DNA of 64,000 bases from Sedimentitalea nanhaiensis DSM 24252 (GTDB taxonomy: Bacteria; Pseudomonadota; Alphaproteobacteria; Rhodobacterales; Rhodobacteraceae), in the NCBI RefSeq assembly GCF_000473225.1, contig NZ_KI421509.1, forward strand, positions 3,800,165-3,864,164. The letters are read 5' to 3'. The position numbers and the translations under genes were made by a program. Under the pieces are notes generated by a model, which was not told where the DNA came from, did no database searches, and saw nothing but the letters and a program-made list of their open reading frames with translations. Below, piece by piece: positions 36,786 to 45,487 of the stretch. How positions within the stretch are numbered: position 1 is the first letter of the stretch; each line of letters opens with the position of its first letter.

Positions 36786-38357
36786 ATGAGCATTTCCACG
36801 AAGACGAGACAGGGGGCGCTGGCGGGGCTGGCGGCGGCGTTGCTGGCCGCGACCGCACAGGCCGAGACCATCCGCTGGGGTGCGCCGCGTGATATCGTTT
36901 CGCTGGATCCGTATTCCTACGGTGACAGCTATACCATCAACTTCCTCAACCACATTTACGAAGGTCTGGTCCGCTATAACCGCGATCTGGAGATCGAACC
37001 GGCGCTGGCGACCGCATGGGAAATCGTCTCGCCGACGACCTGGCGGTTCACCCTGCGCAAGGGCGTCAAGTTTCATGACGGATCCGATTTCACCGCCGAG
37101 GATGTGCTGGCATCGCTGGAGCGGGTGAGCGACGAAACATCGCCGCTCAAGGGCAACCTGCCAGCGTACCAGAGCGCCACCGTGGTGGACGATAACACCA
37201 TCGACATCGAACTGAGCGGTGCCTATCCGCTGCTGCTGAACGACCTGACCAATATTCACATCTTCGACAAAGGCTGGCTGGTTGCCAACAATGCCGAGAA
37301 GCCAACGGATGTCAGTGCCGGCGTGGAGGGGTATGCCACATTCAACACCAACGGCACCGGCCCATTCCAGTTGGAATCGCGGACGCCCGAGGCGCAGACT
37401 GTACTGGCGGTCAACAATAACTGGTGGGACGAACCGGCGCACAACCTGACCCGGATCGAATTCCAGCCGATTTCATCCGCTGCGACACGGGTTGCCGCAC
37501 TGCTGTCGGGCGAGGTCGATTTCGTGGACAGCGCGCCGGTGCAGGATCTGCCGCGGCTGGCGCAGGCGGAGAATCTGACGATCCTGGAACGCACCGATCT
37601 GCGCACCGTGATGCTGGGTTTCAACCGGCGCGAGGAGCTGGTCGGCGGGGGCGAGAACCCGATGAACGATCTGCGCGTCCGTCAGGCGATGCAGTTGGCC
37701 GTCGATATGGATCTGATCCAGGACAAGGTGATGCGCGGCAAGTCGCGCAATGCCGGTGCCCTCGTCGCCCCTTCGATCCCTGGCTACTCCGAAGATCTGG
37801 ACACGGTCGCGCCCTTTGATCCCGAAAAGGCCAGGGCGCTGCTGGAAGAAGCCGGCTATGGCGACGGTTTCGCGTTTGATTTCGTATGCACCAACGAAAG
37901 CTACGTGAACGAGGAACAGTTCTGCCAGGCCATTGCGTCGATGTGGTCACGCGTCGGACTGGAGCCGAAGCTGGATATCGGTCCGACCGCCAAGCAGACG
38001 CCCAAGCGCGCCAACGGCAAGGCCGACATCTACACCATCGGCTGGGCGACGCTGCCTATGCTGGATACCTATTCGATCCTCGTGCAGATGTTGCATTCCA
38101 AGGAAGGCAATTCCGGGGTCTTCAACTGGGGCGGCTGGTCCTATCCGGAACTTGACAAGCTGACACAATCCGCGGCGGTCGAGTTGGACCGGGAGGCGCG
38201 GTTGGATATGGAGAACAAGGCGCTGCGCATTGCCAAGGACGAGATCATCATGATGCCGCTGCACCAGCAGCCGATGGCATGGGCGGTGTCCAGGGACTTC
38301 AGCGATTTCCCGCAATTCCCCGATAACAAGCCGCGCATGTGGTACGTGACAAAATAA
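36786..38357 (+). CDS. ABC transporter periplasmic binding protein, peptide/opine/nickel family
   Basis: A 523-residue SBP_bac_5 family lipid-free binding protein. A Sec signal peptide (STKTRQGALAGLAAALLAAT, cleavage probably after AQA near residue 26) precedes the mature start ETIRWGAPRDIVSLDPYSYG. Family signatures include YEGLVRYNRDLEIEPALATA, TWRFTLRKGVKFHDGSDFTA and DLRVRQAMQLAVDMDLI. The length is normal. The start MSISTK follows AGGGAGAAAG; a longer frame was rejected. First gene of a seven-gene operon with two permeases, two amidohydrolases and two ATPases. The ligand is not deducible. Confidence 0.93.
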   Translation: MSISTKTRQGALAGLAAALLAATAQAETIRWGAPRDIVSLDPYSYGDSYTINFLNHIYEGLVRYNRDLEIEPALATAWEIVSPTTWRFTLRKGVKFHDGSDFTAEDVLASLERVSDETSPLKGNLPAYQSATVVDDNTIDIELSGAYPLLLNDLTNIHIFDKGWLVANNAEKPTDVSAGVEGYATFNTNGTGPFQLESRTPEAQTVLAVNNNWWDEPAHNLTRIEFQPISSAATRVAALLSGEVDFVDSAPVQDLPRLAQAENLTILERTDLRTVMLGFNRREELVGGGENPMNDLRVRQAMQLAVDMDLIQDKVMRGKSRNAGALVAPSIPGYSEDLDTVAPFDPEKARALLEEAGYGDGFAFDFVCTNESYVNEEQFCQAIASMWSRVGLEPKLDIGPTAKQTPKRANGKADIYTIGWATLPMLDTYSILVQMLHSKEGNSGVFNWGGWSYPELDKLTQSAAVELDREARLDMENKALRIAKDEIIMMPLHQQPMAWAVSRDFSDFPQFPDNKPRMWYVTK

Positions 38358-38423
38358 TTCTCCCTGAGACTGAGGCGGCGCAACGTCGTCGCCTCTCATT
38401 TCCCCGGACCGGAGATCATCGCA

Positions 38424-39395
38424 ATGCTGGCATTTATCATCAAGCGTCTGGCCAATGCCGTCTTTGTCATGCTTTCCGTCACGTTTCTTGCCTTTGTCAT
38501 CTTTACTGCCGTCGGCGATCCGGTTGACCAGATGCTGAACGAACAGGCCACGCAAGAACAACGCGATGAACTGCGTGAGAGACTCGGCCTCGAAGCCCCG
38601 TTTTTGGTGCAATATTCAAAGTTCGTGGCCCGCGCTGCCACGGGGGATTTCGGTATCTCGTTTCGCAATCAGCAGGACGTGCTGGCGATGATCGGTGAGC
38701 GTTTCCCAGCCACATTCGAACTGGTTCTGGTGGCGACGTTCATCTCACTGGTGGTGGGCGTGCCGATGGGGGTGATCACGGCGATCAGGCGACAGACCTG
38801 GTATGCCGAGGCGATGCAGTTCACGTCGATCATCGGCGTGTCGCTGCCCAGTTTTGTGGTGGGTATCGGGCTGATCCTGATCTTTTCGGTCTGGCTGGGA
38901 TGGTTCCCCGCGTTCGGGCGTGGCGAGACCGTCGATCTGGGATGGTGGAGCACCGGGTTGCTGACCCATTCGGGACGCATGTCCATCGTGTTGCCGGCGT
39001 TGTCGCTCTCGCTGTTCCAGATCACGCTGGTGATGCGTCTGGTGCGTGCTGAGATGCTGGAAGTGCTGCGGTCGGATTTTATCAAGTTCGCGCGGGCACG
39101 GGGCGTTCCGGCGCGCAGGCTGCATTTCAGCCACGCATTGCGCAATTGCCTGATGCCGGTTGTGACCATGACGGCGATGCAGGTCGGCGGGTTGATCGCC
39201 TTTGCGCTGGTGACCGAGACGGTATTCCAGTGGCCGGGCATGGGCCTGCTTTTCATTCAGGCGGTTACCTTCGTCGATGTGCCGATCATGGCCGCGTATC
39301 TGTGCATCGTGGCGCTGATCTTTGTCGTTCTGAACACCATCGTGGACATGGCCTATGCGGTGATCGACCCGCGTCTGAAGGGAGCCGACGCATGA
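38424..39395 (+). CDS. ABC transporter permease, DppB type
   Basis: A 323-residue inner-membrane permease. The N-terminal LAFIIKRLANAVFVMLSVTF helix, GDPVDQMLNEQATQEQRDEL and LGLEAPFLVQYSKFVARAAT are characteristic of DppB/OppB. The EAA loop reads ARARGVPARRLHFSHALRNC. About six membrane helices. The stop overlaps the next permease start (ATGA). Confidence 0.93.
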   Translation: MLAFIIKRLANAVFVMLSVTFLAFVIFTAVGDPVDQMLNEQATQEQRDELRERLGLEAPFLVQYSKFVARAATGDFGISFRNQQDVLAMIGERFPATFELVLVATFISLVVGVPMGVITAIRRQTWYAEAMQFTSIIGVSLPSFVVGIGLILIFSVWLGWFPAFGRGETVDLGWWSTGLLTHSGRMSIVLPALSLSLFQITLVMRLVRAEMLEVLRSDFIKFARARGVPARRLHFSHALRNCLMPVVTMTAMQVGGLIAFALVTETVFQWPGMGLLFIQAVTFVDVPIMAAYLCIVALIFVVLNTIVDMAYAVIDPRLKGADA

Positions 39396-40330
39396 CCGAT
39401 CAGGCCGATCGCAAGGTGCTGTCGCGCACCGAGGCGTTTTTCGATAGCGATCTCTGGTGGTCGTTCAAGGCGCACAAATCTGCCGTAGGCGCCGCCATTG
39501 TGCTGGCCCTGGTGATCGTTGCTGCCTTTTGTGCGCCGGTATTGTCGCCGCAGGACCCCTATGATCTGGCAGCGCTCGAATTGTGGAACGCAGAATTACC
39601 GCCGATCTGGATGGAGGGCGGTCAGATGCCCTATCTTCTGGGGACGGACGTGCAGGGGCGCGATATCCTGTCGGGCATCCTTTATGGCACGCGGATTTCC
39701 ATCGTCATCGGGGTCGCGTCCGTGGTGGTGTCGCTGTTCGTGGGCATCGGGCTGGGCCTGATGGCGGGCTATTACGGTGGCTGGATCGACAACGTGCTGA
39801 TGCGGGTGGGCGATGTGCTGCTGTCGATCCCGATTGTACTGGTCGCGATTCTGGTCAGTTCGGTGGCCCAGCAGTTCCTGCCACCGGCCTGGCGCGAAGC
39901 GGGCGTGGCGGCGGTGCTGGTGCTGGCAATCGCGATGTATTCATGGGTGCAATACGCGCGTGTGGTGCGCGCCCAGACCATGGTAGAGCGGCGCAAGGAA
40001 TATGTGCAGGCTTCGCGGCTGGTCGGTACGCCAGCACGTCGGCTGATGCTCAAGCACATTCTGCCCAACACGCTGACCCCGATCTTCGTTGCGGCGACGC
40101 TGAACTTCGGTCTGGCAATCCTGATCGAGGCGACGCTGTCGTTCCTGGGTGTCGGGATGCCACCGAACCAGCCATCGCTCGGCACGCTGATCCGGGTCGG
40201 CAATCAATACCTGTTCTCCGGGTCGTGGTGGATTGTGCTGTTCCCGTCGATCCAGCTTTGCATCCTCGTGGTCGCAGTCAACATGCTGGGCGACTGGCTG
40301 CGCGACGCACTGAACCCGAAACTCCGCTGA
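39392..40330 (+). CDS. ABC transporter permease, DppC type
   Basis: A 312-residue partner permease. It carries the N-terminal DppC segment (FKAHKSAVGAAIVLALVIVA), GTDVQGRDILSGILYGTRIS and the EAA loop YVQASRLVGTPARRLMLKHI. The C-terminal LIEATLSFLGVGMPPNQPSL is a family signature. It is translationally coupled to the DppB-type gene by a 4-bp overlap. Forms the membrane pore with it. Followed 11 bp later by the first amidohydrolase. Confidence 0.93.
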   Translation: MTDQADRKVLSRTEAFFDSDLWWSFKAHKSAVGAAIVLALVIVAAFCAPVLSPQDPYDLAALELWNAELPPIWMEGGQMPYLLGTDVQGRDILSGILYGTRISIVIGVASVVVSLFVGIGLGLMAGYYGGWIDNVLMRVGDVLLSIPIVLVAILVSSVAQQFLPPAWREAGVAAVLVLAIAMYSWVQYARVVRAQTMVERRKEYVQASRLVGTPARRLMLKHILPNTLTPIFVAATLNFGLAILIEATLSFLGVGMPPNQPSLGTLIRVGNQYLFSGSWWIVLFPSIQLCILVVAVNMLGDWLRDALNPKLR

Positions 40331-40341
40331 AGGAATCCGAG

Positions 40342-41538
40342 ATGAGTGATCTGCTGATCAAAAACGTCCGTGTGCTGGACGGCGATCCGACCGAAATCTT
40401 GATCAGGGATGGGCGCATCGCCGCAATCGGCGACCGGCTGGACCAGGCAGGGGCCGCAGTCGAGGATGCCGGCGGGCGCATCGCGCTGCCGGGATTGACC
40501 GAGGCACATACCCATCTGGACAAGTCGTTGCTGGGCTATCCATGGTATCACAATGATGTCGGGGGCGGCAATCTGATGGCGATGATCGATAACGAGCGCC
40601 AGATGAAAAAGCGATTGGGTCTCGATCCGCATGTGCAGTCCATGCGGCACGCGCTGCAAACGGCATCCTTTGGGGCCACCTTGATCCGCAGCCATGTCGA
40701 TATCGACACCACGGGCGGTCTCAGCGCGCTCGAAGGCGTAATGGAAACGGCGGAAAAGCTGGCCGATGTGGTGGAGATCCAGACCGTGGCGTTTCCGCAG
40801 TCCGGCCTGATGATCAGCCCCGGTACCGCCAATTTGCTGGACGAAGCGATGAAGATGGGGGCGGACCTGATGGGGGGGCTTGACCCCTGCGGCGTCGATC
40901 GCGATCCCAAGGGGCACCTCGACACGATATTCGCACTGGCAGAAAAACACGGCAAGGGCATCGACATCCACCTGCATGAGCGCGGCGAACTGGGCGCGTT
41001 TTCGATGGAGCAGATACTGAACCGGGCCGAAGCCCTGGGGATGAAGGGGATGCTGACCGTCAGCCATGCCTTTTGTCTGGGCATGCCCGATCCGGCCCGG
41101 GTCAATCCGCTTCTGGAACGTCTTGGCGCACTGGAGGCAAGCATCATGACCACCGCGCCCGCGTCCAGCCCGGCACCGCTGGTCAAACAGATGGCCGAGT
41201 ACGGCATTCGTTTCGGCGCGGGCAACGACGGGATACAGGACATCTGGGGCCCCTATGGCAACGGCGACATGCTGGAGCGGGCCAAGTTTGTCGGATTGCG
41301 CAGCAACCTGCGTTCGGACGCAGAGATGTACATGGCACTGGACGTCTGTTCCGGCGGCGGGGCGCAGGCGATGGGGATGGAACGGCGCGAACTGAAGGTC
41401 GGTGCGCCCGGCGATGTGGTGATCGTCGAAGGGATCGCGGTCGCCCATGCCATCGTGCACCATGCACCCCGCAAGCTGGTGGTGAAGGCCGGCAGGGTCA
41501 CCGCCCGCGACGGCGAAACGTTGATGACCGCCCCATGA
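40342..41538 (+). CDS. Amidohydrolase, cytosine deaminase-like
   Basis: A 398-residue metal-dependent hydrolase with the TIM-barrel amidohydrolase fold. The metal site HxH is intact (TEAHTHLDKS, His56 and His58). Other ligands appear in IDIHLHERGELGAF, LTVSHAFCLGM and AGNDGIQDIWGPYGNGDMLE (the final Asp), a layout close to CodA-type cytosine/N-heterocycle deaminases. Located between the permease and the second amidohydrolase, it probably acts on the imported compound, cleaving or deaminating a cyclic C-N bond. Its stop overlaps the next start by 4 bp. Confidence 0.85.
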   Translation: MSDLLIKNVRVLDGDPTEILIRDGRIAAIGDRLDQAGAAVEDAGGRIALPGLTEAHTHLDKSLLGYPWYHNDVGGGNLMAMIDNERQMKKRLGLDPHVQSMRHALQTASFGATLIRSHVDIDTTGGLSALEGVMETAEKLADVVEIQTVAFPQSGLMISPGTANLLDEAMKMGADLMGGLDPCGVDRDPKGHLDTIFALAEKHGKGIDIHLHERGELGAFSMEQILNRAEALGMKGMLTVSHAFCLGMPDPARVNPLLERLGALEASIMTTAPASSPAPLVKQMAEYGIRFGAGNDGIQDIWGPYGNGDMLERAKFVGLRSNLRSDAEMYMALDVCSGGGAQAMGMERRELKVGAPGDVVIVEGIAVAHAIVHHAPRKLVVKAGRVTARDGETLMTAP

Positions 41539-43010
41539 CGCAGTGGCACGATCTTTCCCTGGGCAAGCGCCCCGAGGGCCGATGGGCCCTGACCGGTGAA
41601 TGGATCGTCGTGGATACGCCGCGGGGCCCGCGGCTGGTACGGGATGGCGAAGTCGTCATTGAACATGACCGCATCCTGCATGCCGGTGCGCATTTCGATG
41701 GCGAGGTGTCGGCACGGTTCGACATGGGGGCGGCGCTGATCGCACCCGGTTTTGTCGATCTCGATGCGCTTGGAGATCTGGACACAACCTTGCTCAGCTA
41801 TGACAACTGGCCCAGTGAGCGCAAGGGCCGGGTCTGGCCGCAAACCTATGTGGAGCGCGGCCCCTACGAGATGTACACGCCCGACGAACTGGTCGCCCAG
41901 AAACGGTTCGCCTTCGGGCAATTGCTGCTGAACGGGATTACCTCTGCGGCGCCGATTGCCTCGTTGTTCTACCGCGAATGGGGCGAGACGGTGGAGGAAT
42001 TCACCGCCGCGGCCGATGTGGCCGAGGACATGGGCCTGCGGGTCTGGCTTGGTCCTGCCTATCGTTCGGGCGGCATGGTGGCCGACGAGGACGGCACGCT
42101 GCGCGCAGTCTTCGACGAAGCGCGCGGGCTGCGCGGATTACAGGATGCGGTGCGCTTTGCCAGAGGTCTGCAGGGCCGCGCGCTGGTGTCGCCGATGCTG
42201 GCGCCGGACCGGGTGGAAACCTGCACCGACACCCTGCTGAAACGGACCATGCACGCGGCAGAGGATCTCGATTGTCCGGTGCGCCTGCACATGGCGCAGG
42301 GCCAGATGGAGTTGCAGACCGTCCAGGCGCTGCATGGAAAGACCGCGCCTGAATGGTTGGACGGGATCGGTTGCCTGTCGCCACGCCTTCTGGCGCCGCA
42401 TGCCACTGTCGCCACGCAGGAGGATCTGGAGCGCTATCGCGACAACGGCGTGACCGTGGTGCACTGTCCGCTGGTCTCCGCCCGTCATGGCGGCGCGCTG
42501 CGGTCCTTTGCGAAACTGCGCGCCATGGGCATCAACGTCGCCATGGGCACCGATACCGCCCCGCCCGACATGGTTCTGAACATGGCCGTCGGCATGATCG
42601 CCTGCCGTCTGACCGCCGGGCATCGATCGGTCCGATCCGGCGAGATGTTCGATGCTGCCACGGCCCGGGGCGCTGCGGCGCTGGGGCGCAGCGACATCGG
42701 CGTGCTGCGGGCCGGGGCCAAGGCCGATATTGCCGTCTTCGATATGGCTGACACCCACTTGGTGCCGCGCATTGACCCGGTGCAGACGTTGATCCTGGGG
42801 GCGACCGGGCGGGTGACGAAGGCCACCATCGTCGATGGCCGCCTGTCCATGCGGGACGGTGCCGTGGCGGGCATCGACATGGCCCGCGCACGGACCGACA
42901 TGCAGGCGCAGTTTGATGGTCTGGTTGCCAGATACCCGGAGCGGACCCTGGGGCACCCCCCGGTCGGCGAGATCTTTCCGCCGACCTTCCCTCTATCGAA
43001 TGGAGACTGA
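41535..43010 (+). CDS. Amidohydrolase-like protein lacking the HxH metal motif
   Basis: A 491-residue amidohydrolase-superfamily protein. The strand-1 motif that should read GFVNTHTH is GFVDLDALGDLDTTLL, with Asp77 and Leu79 at the histidine positions. Later motifs are partly kept: RLHMAQGQMELQ, LAPHATVATQEDLERY, VVHCPLVSARHGGALRSFA and AMGTDTAPPDMVLNMAVGM. The C-terminal composite domain (LRAGAKADIAVFDMADTHLV) is normal. It is either a mononuclear variant enzyme or a non-catalytic partner of the intact amidohydrolase upstream. The start overlaps that gene (ATGA). The start is fixed by the overlap; the substrate is unknown. Confidence 0.82.
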   Translation: MTQWHDLSLGKRPEGRWALTGEWIVVDTPRGPRLVRDGEVVIEHDRILHAGAHFDGEVSARFDMGAALIAPGFVDLDALGDLDTTLLSYDNWPSERKGRVWPQTYVERGPYEMYTPDELVAQKRFAFGQLLLNGITSAAPIASLFYREWGETVEEFTAAADVAEDMGLRVWLGPAYRSGGMVADEDGTLRAVFDEARGLRGLQDAVRFARGLQGRALVSPMLAPDRVETCTDTLLKRTMHAAEDLDCPVRLHMAQGQMELQTVQALHGKTAPEWLDGIGCLSPRLLAPHATVATQEDLERYRDNGVTVVHCPLVSARHGGALRSFAKLRAMGINVAMGTDTAPPDMVLNMAVGMIACRLTAGHRSVRSGEMFDAATARGAAALGRSDIGVLRAGAKADIAVFDMADTHLVPRIDPVQTLILGATGRVTKATIVDGRLSMRDGAVAGIDMARARTDMQAQFDGLVARYPERTLGHPPVGEIFPPTFPLSNGD

Positions 43011-43011
43011 A

Positions 43012-44025
43012 ATGATGGTGCTGCCCATTCCAGATGGCAATACCCAAAACACGGCGACTTCGGCCCTGGACGTGCACGGTCTGACGGTCGAATTTCCGAC
43101 CAGGCGCGGCGTTCTGACCGCGATCGACGATGTGTCGATGCAGATCGCGCCCGGCGAAATCCTTGGCGTTGTGGGTGAATCCGGGGCCGGAAAATCGATC
43201 ACCGGCCTTGCCGTTCTGGGGCTGTTGGAACATCCCGGGCGGATTGCGGGCGGGGCCATTCATGTCGGCGGTCGCCGCGTCGATACGCTGAGCGAAGCGG
43301 AACTGACCAAGGTTCGCGGCCGCGAGATGGGGGCGATCTTCCAGGATCCCTTGACTGCGCTCAATCCGCTGTTCAGCGTCGGCAAACAACTGGTCGAAAC
43401 GATCCGCCTGCACAGCGACATGAACCGCGCGGCGGCAAACGCACGGGCGCTGGAACTGCTGCGCAATGTCGGCATTCCCGCGCCCGAAGAACGGCTGCGC
43501 CAGTATCCGCACCAGTTTTCCGGCGGGATGCGTCAACGGGTGGTGATCGCACTGGCGCTCGCCGCCGGGCCGCGCCTGATCATCGCCGATGAACCGACCA
43601 CTGCGCTCGATGTCTCGATTCAGGCGCAAATCACCGCCCTGCTGCGCAAGCTTTGCGACGAAACCGGCGTCGGCATCATGCTGGTGACCCACGACATGGG
43701 TGTCATCGCCGAAACCGCCGACCGGGTCTGCGTGATGTATTCGGGGCGCGTGGTCGAAAGCGGACCGGTAGCGGATGTGATCCACAATCCGCAGCACCCC
43801 TATACCAGGGGATTGATGTCGGCGATTCCCAGCCTGCATGACCGTGTCGAGACGCTGGCCCAGATCGACGGGTCGATGCCCAGGCTGAACGCCCGGCCAT
43901 CGGGCTGTGCGTTTCATCCGCGTTGTCCCCATGCCGGGCCGCGATGCAGCGCCGAAACGCCACCGCTGGTCAAGGTGGACACCACCAGCGCAGCTTGCTG
44001 GCTGCAACAGGGAGGCACGCAATGA
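43012..44025 (+). CDS. ABC transporter ATPase, DppD type
   Basis: A 337-residue oligopeptide-type ATPase with Walker A GVVGESGAGKSITGLAVLGL, the Q-loop GAIFQDPLTALNPLFSVGKQ, the signature QFSGGMRQRVVIALALAAGP, Walker B RLIIADEPTTALDVS and H-loop LVTHDMGVIAETADR. The C-terminal oligopeptide/dipeptide module has HPYTRGLMSAIPSL and CAFHPRCPHAGPRC. The start at MMVLPI (43012) is chosen for GGAGACTG at a good distance; MET at 43000 is possible. It pairs with the next gene. Confidence 0.93.
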   Translation: MMVLPIPDGNTQNTATSALDVHGLTVEFPTRRGVLTAIDDVSMQIAPGEILGVVGESGAGKSITGLAVLGLLEHPGRIAGGAIHVGGRRVDTLSEAELTKVRGREMGAIFQDPLTALNPLFSVGKQLVETIRLHSDMNRAAANARALELLRNVGIPAPEERLRQYPHQFSGGMRQRVVIALALAAGPRLIIADEPTTALDVSIQAQITALLRKLCDETGVGIMLVTHDMGVIAETADRVCVMYSGRVVESGPVADVIHNPQHPYTRGLMSAIPSLHDRVETLAQIDGSMPRLNARPSGCAFHPRCPHAGPRCSAETPPLVKVDTTSAACWLQQGGTQ

Positions 44026-44990
44026 ACACTCACATCCCCGCCCTCACCGTCTCTGACGTCAGCAAGGTATTCGACGTATCCGCCCCGTGGCTGAACCGGC
44101 TTATTGAGCGGCGGCCGAAACTGTTCGTCAAGGCGGTCTCGGAGGTCTCGTTTACCATCGAAAAGGGCACCTGTTTCAGCATTGTCGGTGAATCCGGATG
44201 CGGCAAGTCCACAGTTGCCCGGCTCGTCACCGGGCTCTACACCACCACGAGCGGCGATATATCTTTCGGCACGGGCAGGACGGGCCGTCCGATCCGGGTG
44301 CAGATGATCTTTCAGGATCCGCATTCCAGCCTGAACCCGCGCTGGCGCGTCGGCGACATCATCGCGGAACCGATCCGGGAGATGAAGCTGCGCGACGACG
44401 TGAAACAGACGGATGCGCGGGTGCGCGAACTGCTGGAGACGGTCGGATTGGGCGCTGACGACGCGCTGAGATATCCGCATGAATTCTCAGGCGGTCAGCG
44501 GCAGCGCATCTCGATCGCCCGCGCTCTGGCGTCGGAACCCGAACTGCTGGTCTGCGATGAGCCGACCTCGGCATTGGACGTATCGGTGCAGGCGCAGATC
44601 CTGAACCTGATGAGACACTTGCAGGACGAACTGGGGCTGACCTATCTCTTCATCAGCCACAATCTGAGCGTGGTGCGCCATATGTCCGACTACATTGCGG
44701 TCATGTATCTCGGTCGGATCGTCGAACAGGCCCCGGTGGAACACCTGTTCACCGCGCCGCGGCACCCCTATTCAAAACTGTTGCTGGCGACGATCCCCGA
44801 CATCGAGAATCCCAGGCGCCGGATCGATGCGCAGGCTGGCGAACCTCCCAGCCCGTTAAACCCGCCTTCCGGCTGCGCTTTTCACCCGCGCTGTCCCATC
44901 GCGATGGATAAATGCAGAAAAGCGATACCGGAACTGCTCGCGACCGAGGGCCAGGCAAGGGTCGCCTGCCACGCCGTGACGGATCCGTGA
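44022..44990 (+). CDS. ABC transporter ATPase, DppF type
   Basis: A 322-residue ATPase with Walker A SIVGESGCGKSTVARLVTGL, Q-loop QMIFQDPHSSLNPRWRVGDI, signature EFSGGQRQRISIARALASEP, Walker [21 protein letters not shown] and C-terminal SGCAFHPRCPIAMDKCRKAI. The start MNTHIPAL overlaps the DppD-type stop (ATGA). Final gene of the operon. The first ~40 residues (KVFDVSAPWLNRLIERRPKL) carry the loop seen in DppF-like proteins acting on an activity-inserting segment. Confidence 0.93.
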   Translation: MNTHIPALTVSDVSKVFDVSAPWLNRLIERRPKLFVKAVSEVSFTIEKGTCFSIVGESGCGKSTVARLVTGLYTTTSGDISFGTGRTGRPIRVQMIFQDPHSSLNPRWRVGDIIAEPIREMKLRDDVKQTDARVRELLETVGLGADDALRYPHEFSGGQRQRISIARALASEPELLVCDEPTSALDVSVQAQILNLMRHLQDELGLTYLFISHNLSVVRHMSDYIAVMYLGRIVEQAPVEHLFTAPRHPYSKLLLATIPDIENPRRRIDAQAGEPPSPLNPPSGCAFHPRCPIAMDKCRKAIPELLATEGQARVACHAVTDP

Positions 44991-45167
44991 GGCGATCAAG
45001 CACCCGCAGACCATTTTGTTGCCACCGCAGTGTTGCGAGCGCGCACTGACCGGCTGACATAGTGCAACGGCTATCGGGATGCGCGGAAAGCTATCAAAGC
45101 TCGCTACACTCAATATATCTTCGACACTGATCCCGGGCCGCATGGTCCATCATAGATGGTCCGGGGC
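44991..45167. other. Intergenic end of the ABC operon
   Basis: No gene or clear terminator was seen in this 177-bp stretch before the IS1182-type remnant. Confidence 0.3.
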
Positions 45168-45487
45168 ACTTCGGTTATGGGCCAACTACCTGATCCACAC
45201 GGATCACGGGATCGCTGCGGATAGATCTGATGGCACTGGCCCATTCCGTGCATGGCCATTGAAGCGTGACGTGACACCGCATGTGCCGGTGCGCGAGCGC
45301 AAGGATCGGACCTGAGGCAAATATGACGTCAGCTATTTCCAGTATGATCCCGACCGCGGCAGTATTGCCTGCTTTGGGGGGCAAACTAACCCTGCGCAGC
45401 GCAGGCGACGGTACACGATCAAGCGCCACAGAAGCGAAGCTACGACTTGCGGCGCATGTCCGATCCGTAAGGCGTCGCTTTGGACGG
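45168..45487 (+). pseudogene. IS1182-family transposase remnant
   Basis: One plus-strand frame reads LRLWANYLIHTDHGIAADRS, then after a shortened region DVTPHVPVRERKDRT, a stop, GKYDVSYFQYDPDRGSIACF, GGQTNPAQ, RRRYTIKRHRSEATTCGACP. This follows the order of IS1182-type transposases (YLIDTDHGVIVDVE, then EPHIPVxDKxxRxDGTF, then DFxYDPExDVYxCPGGK, then YRASxxDCxxCPLK). The parts between are deleted and a stop interrupts it. A decayed fragment; its 3' end reaches the next gene. Confidence 0.75.
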
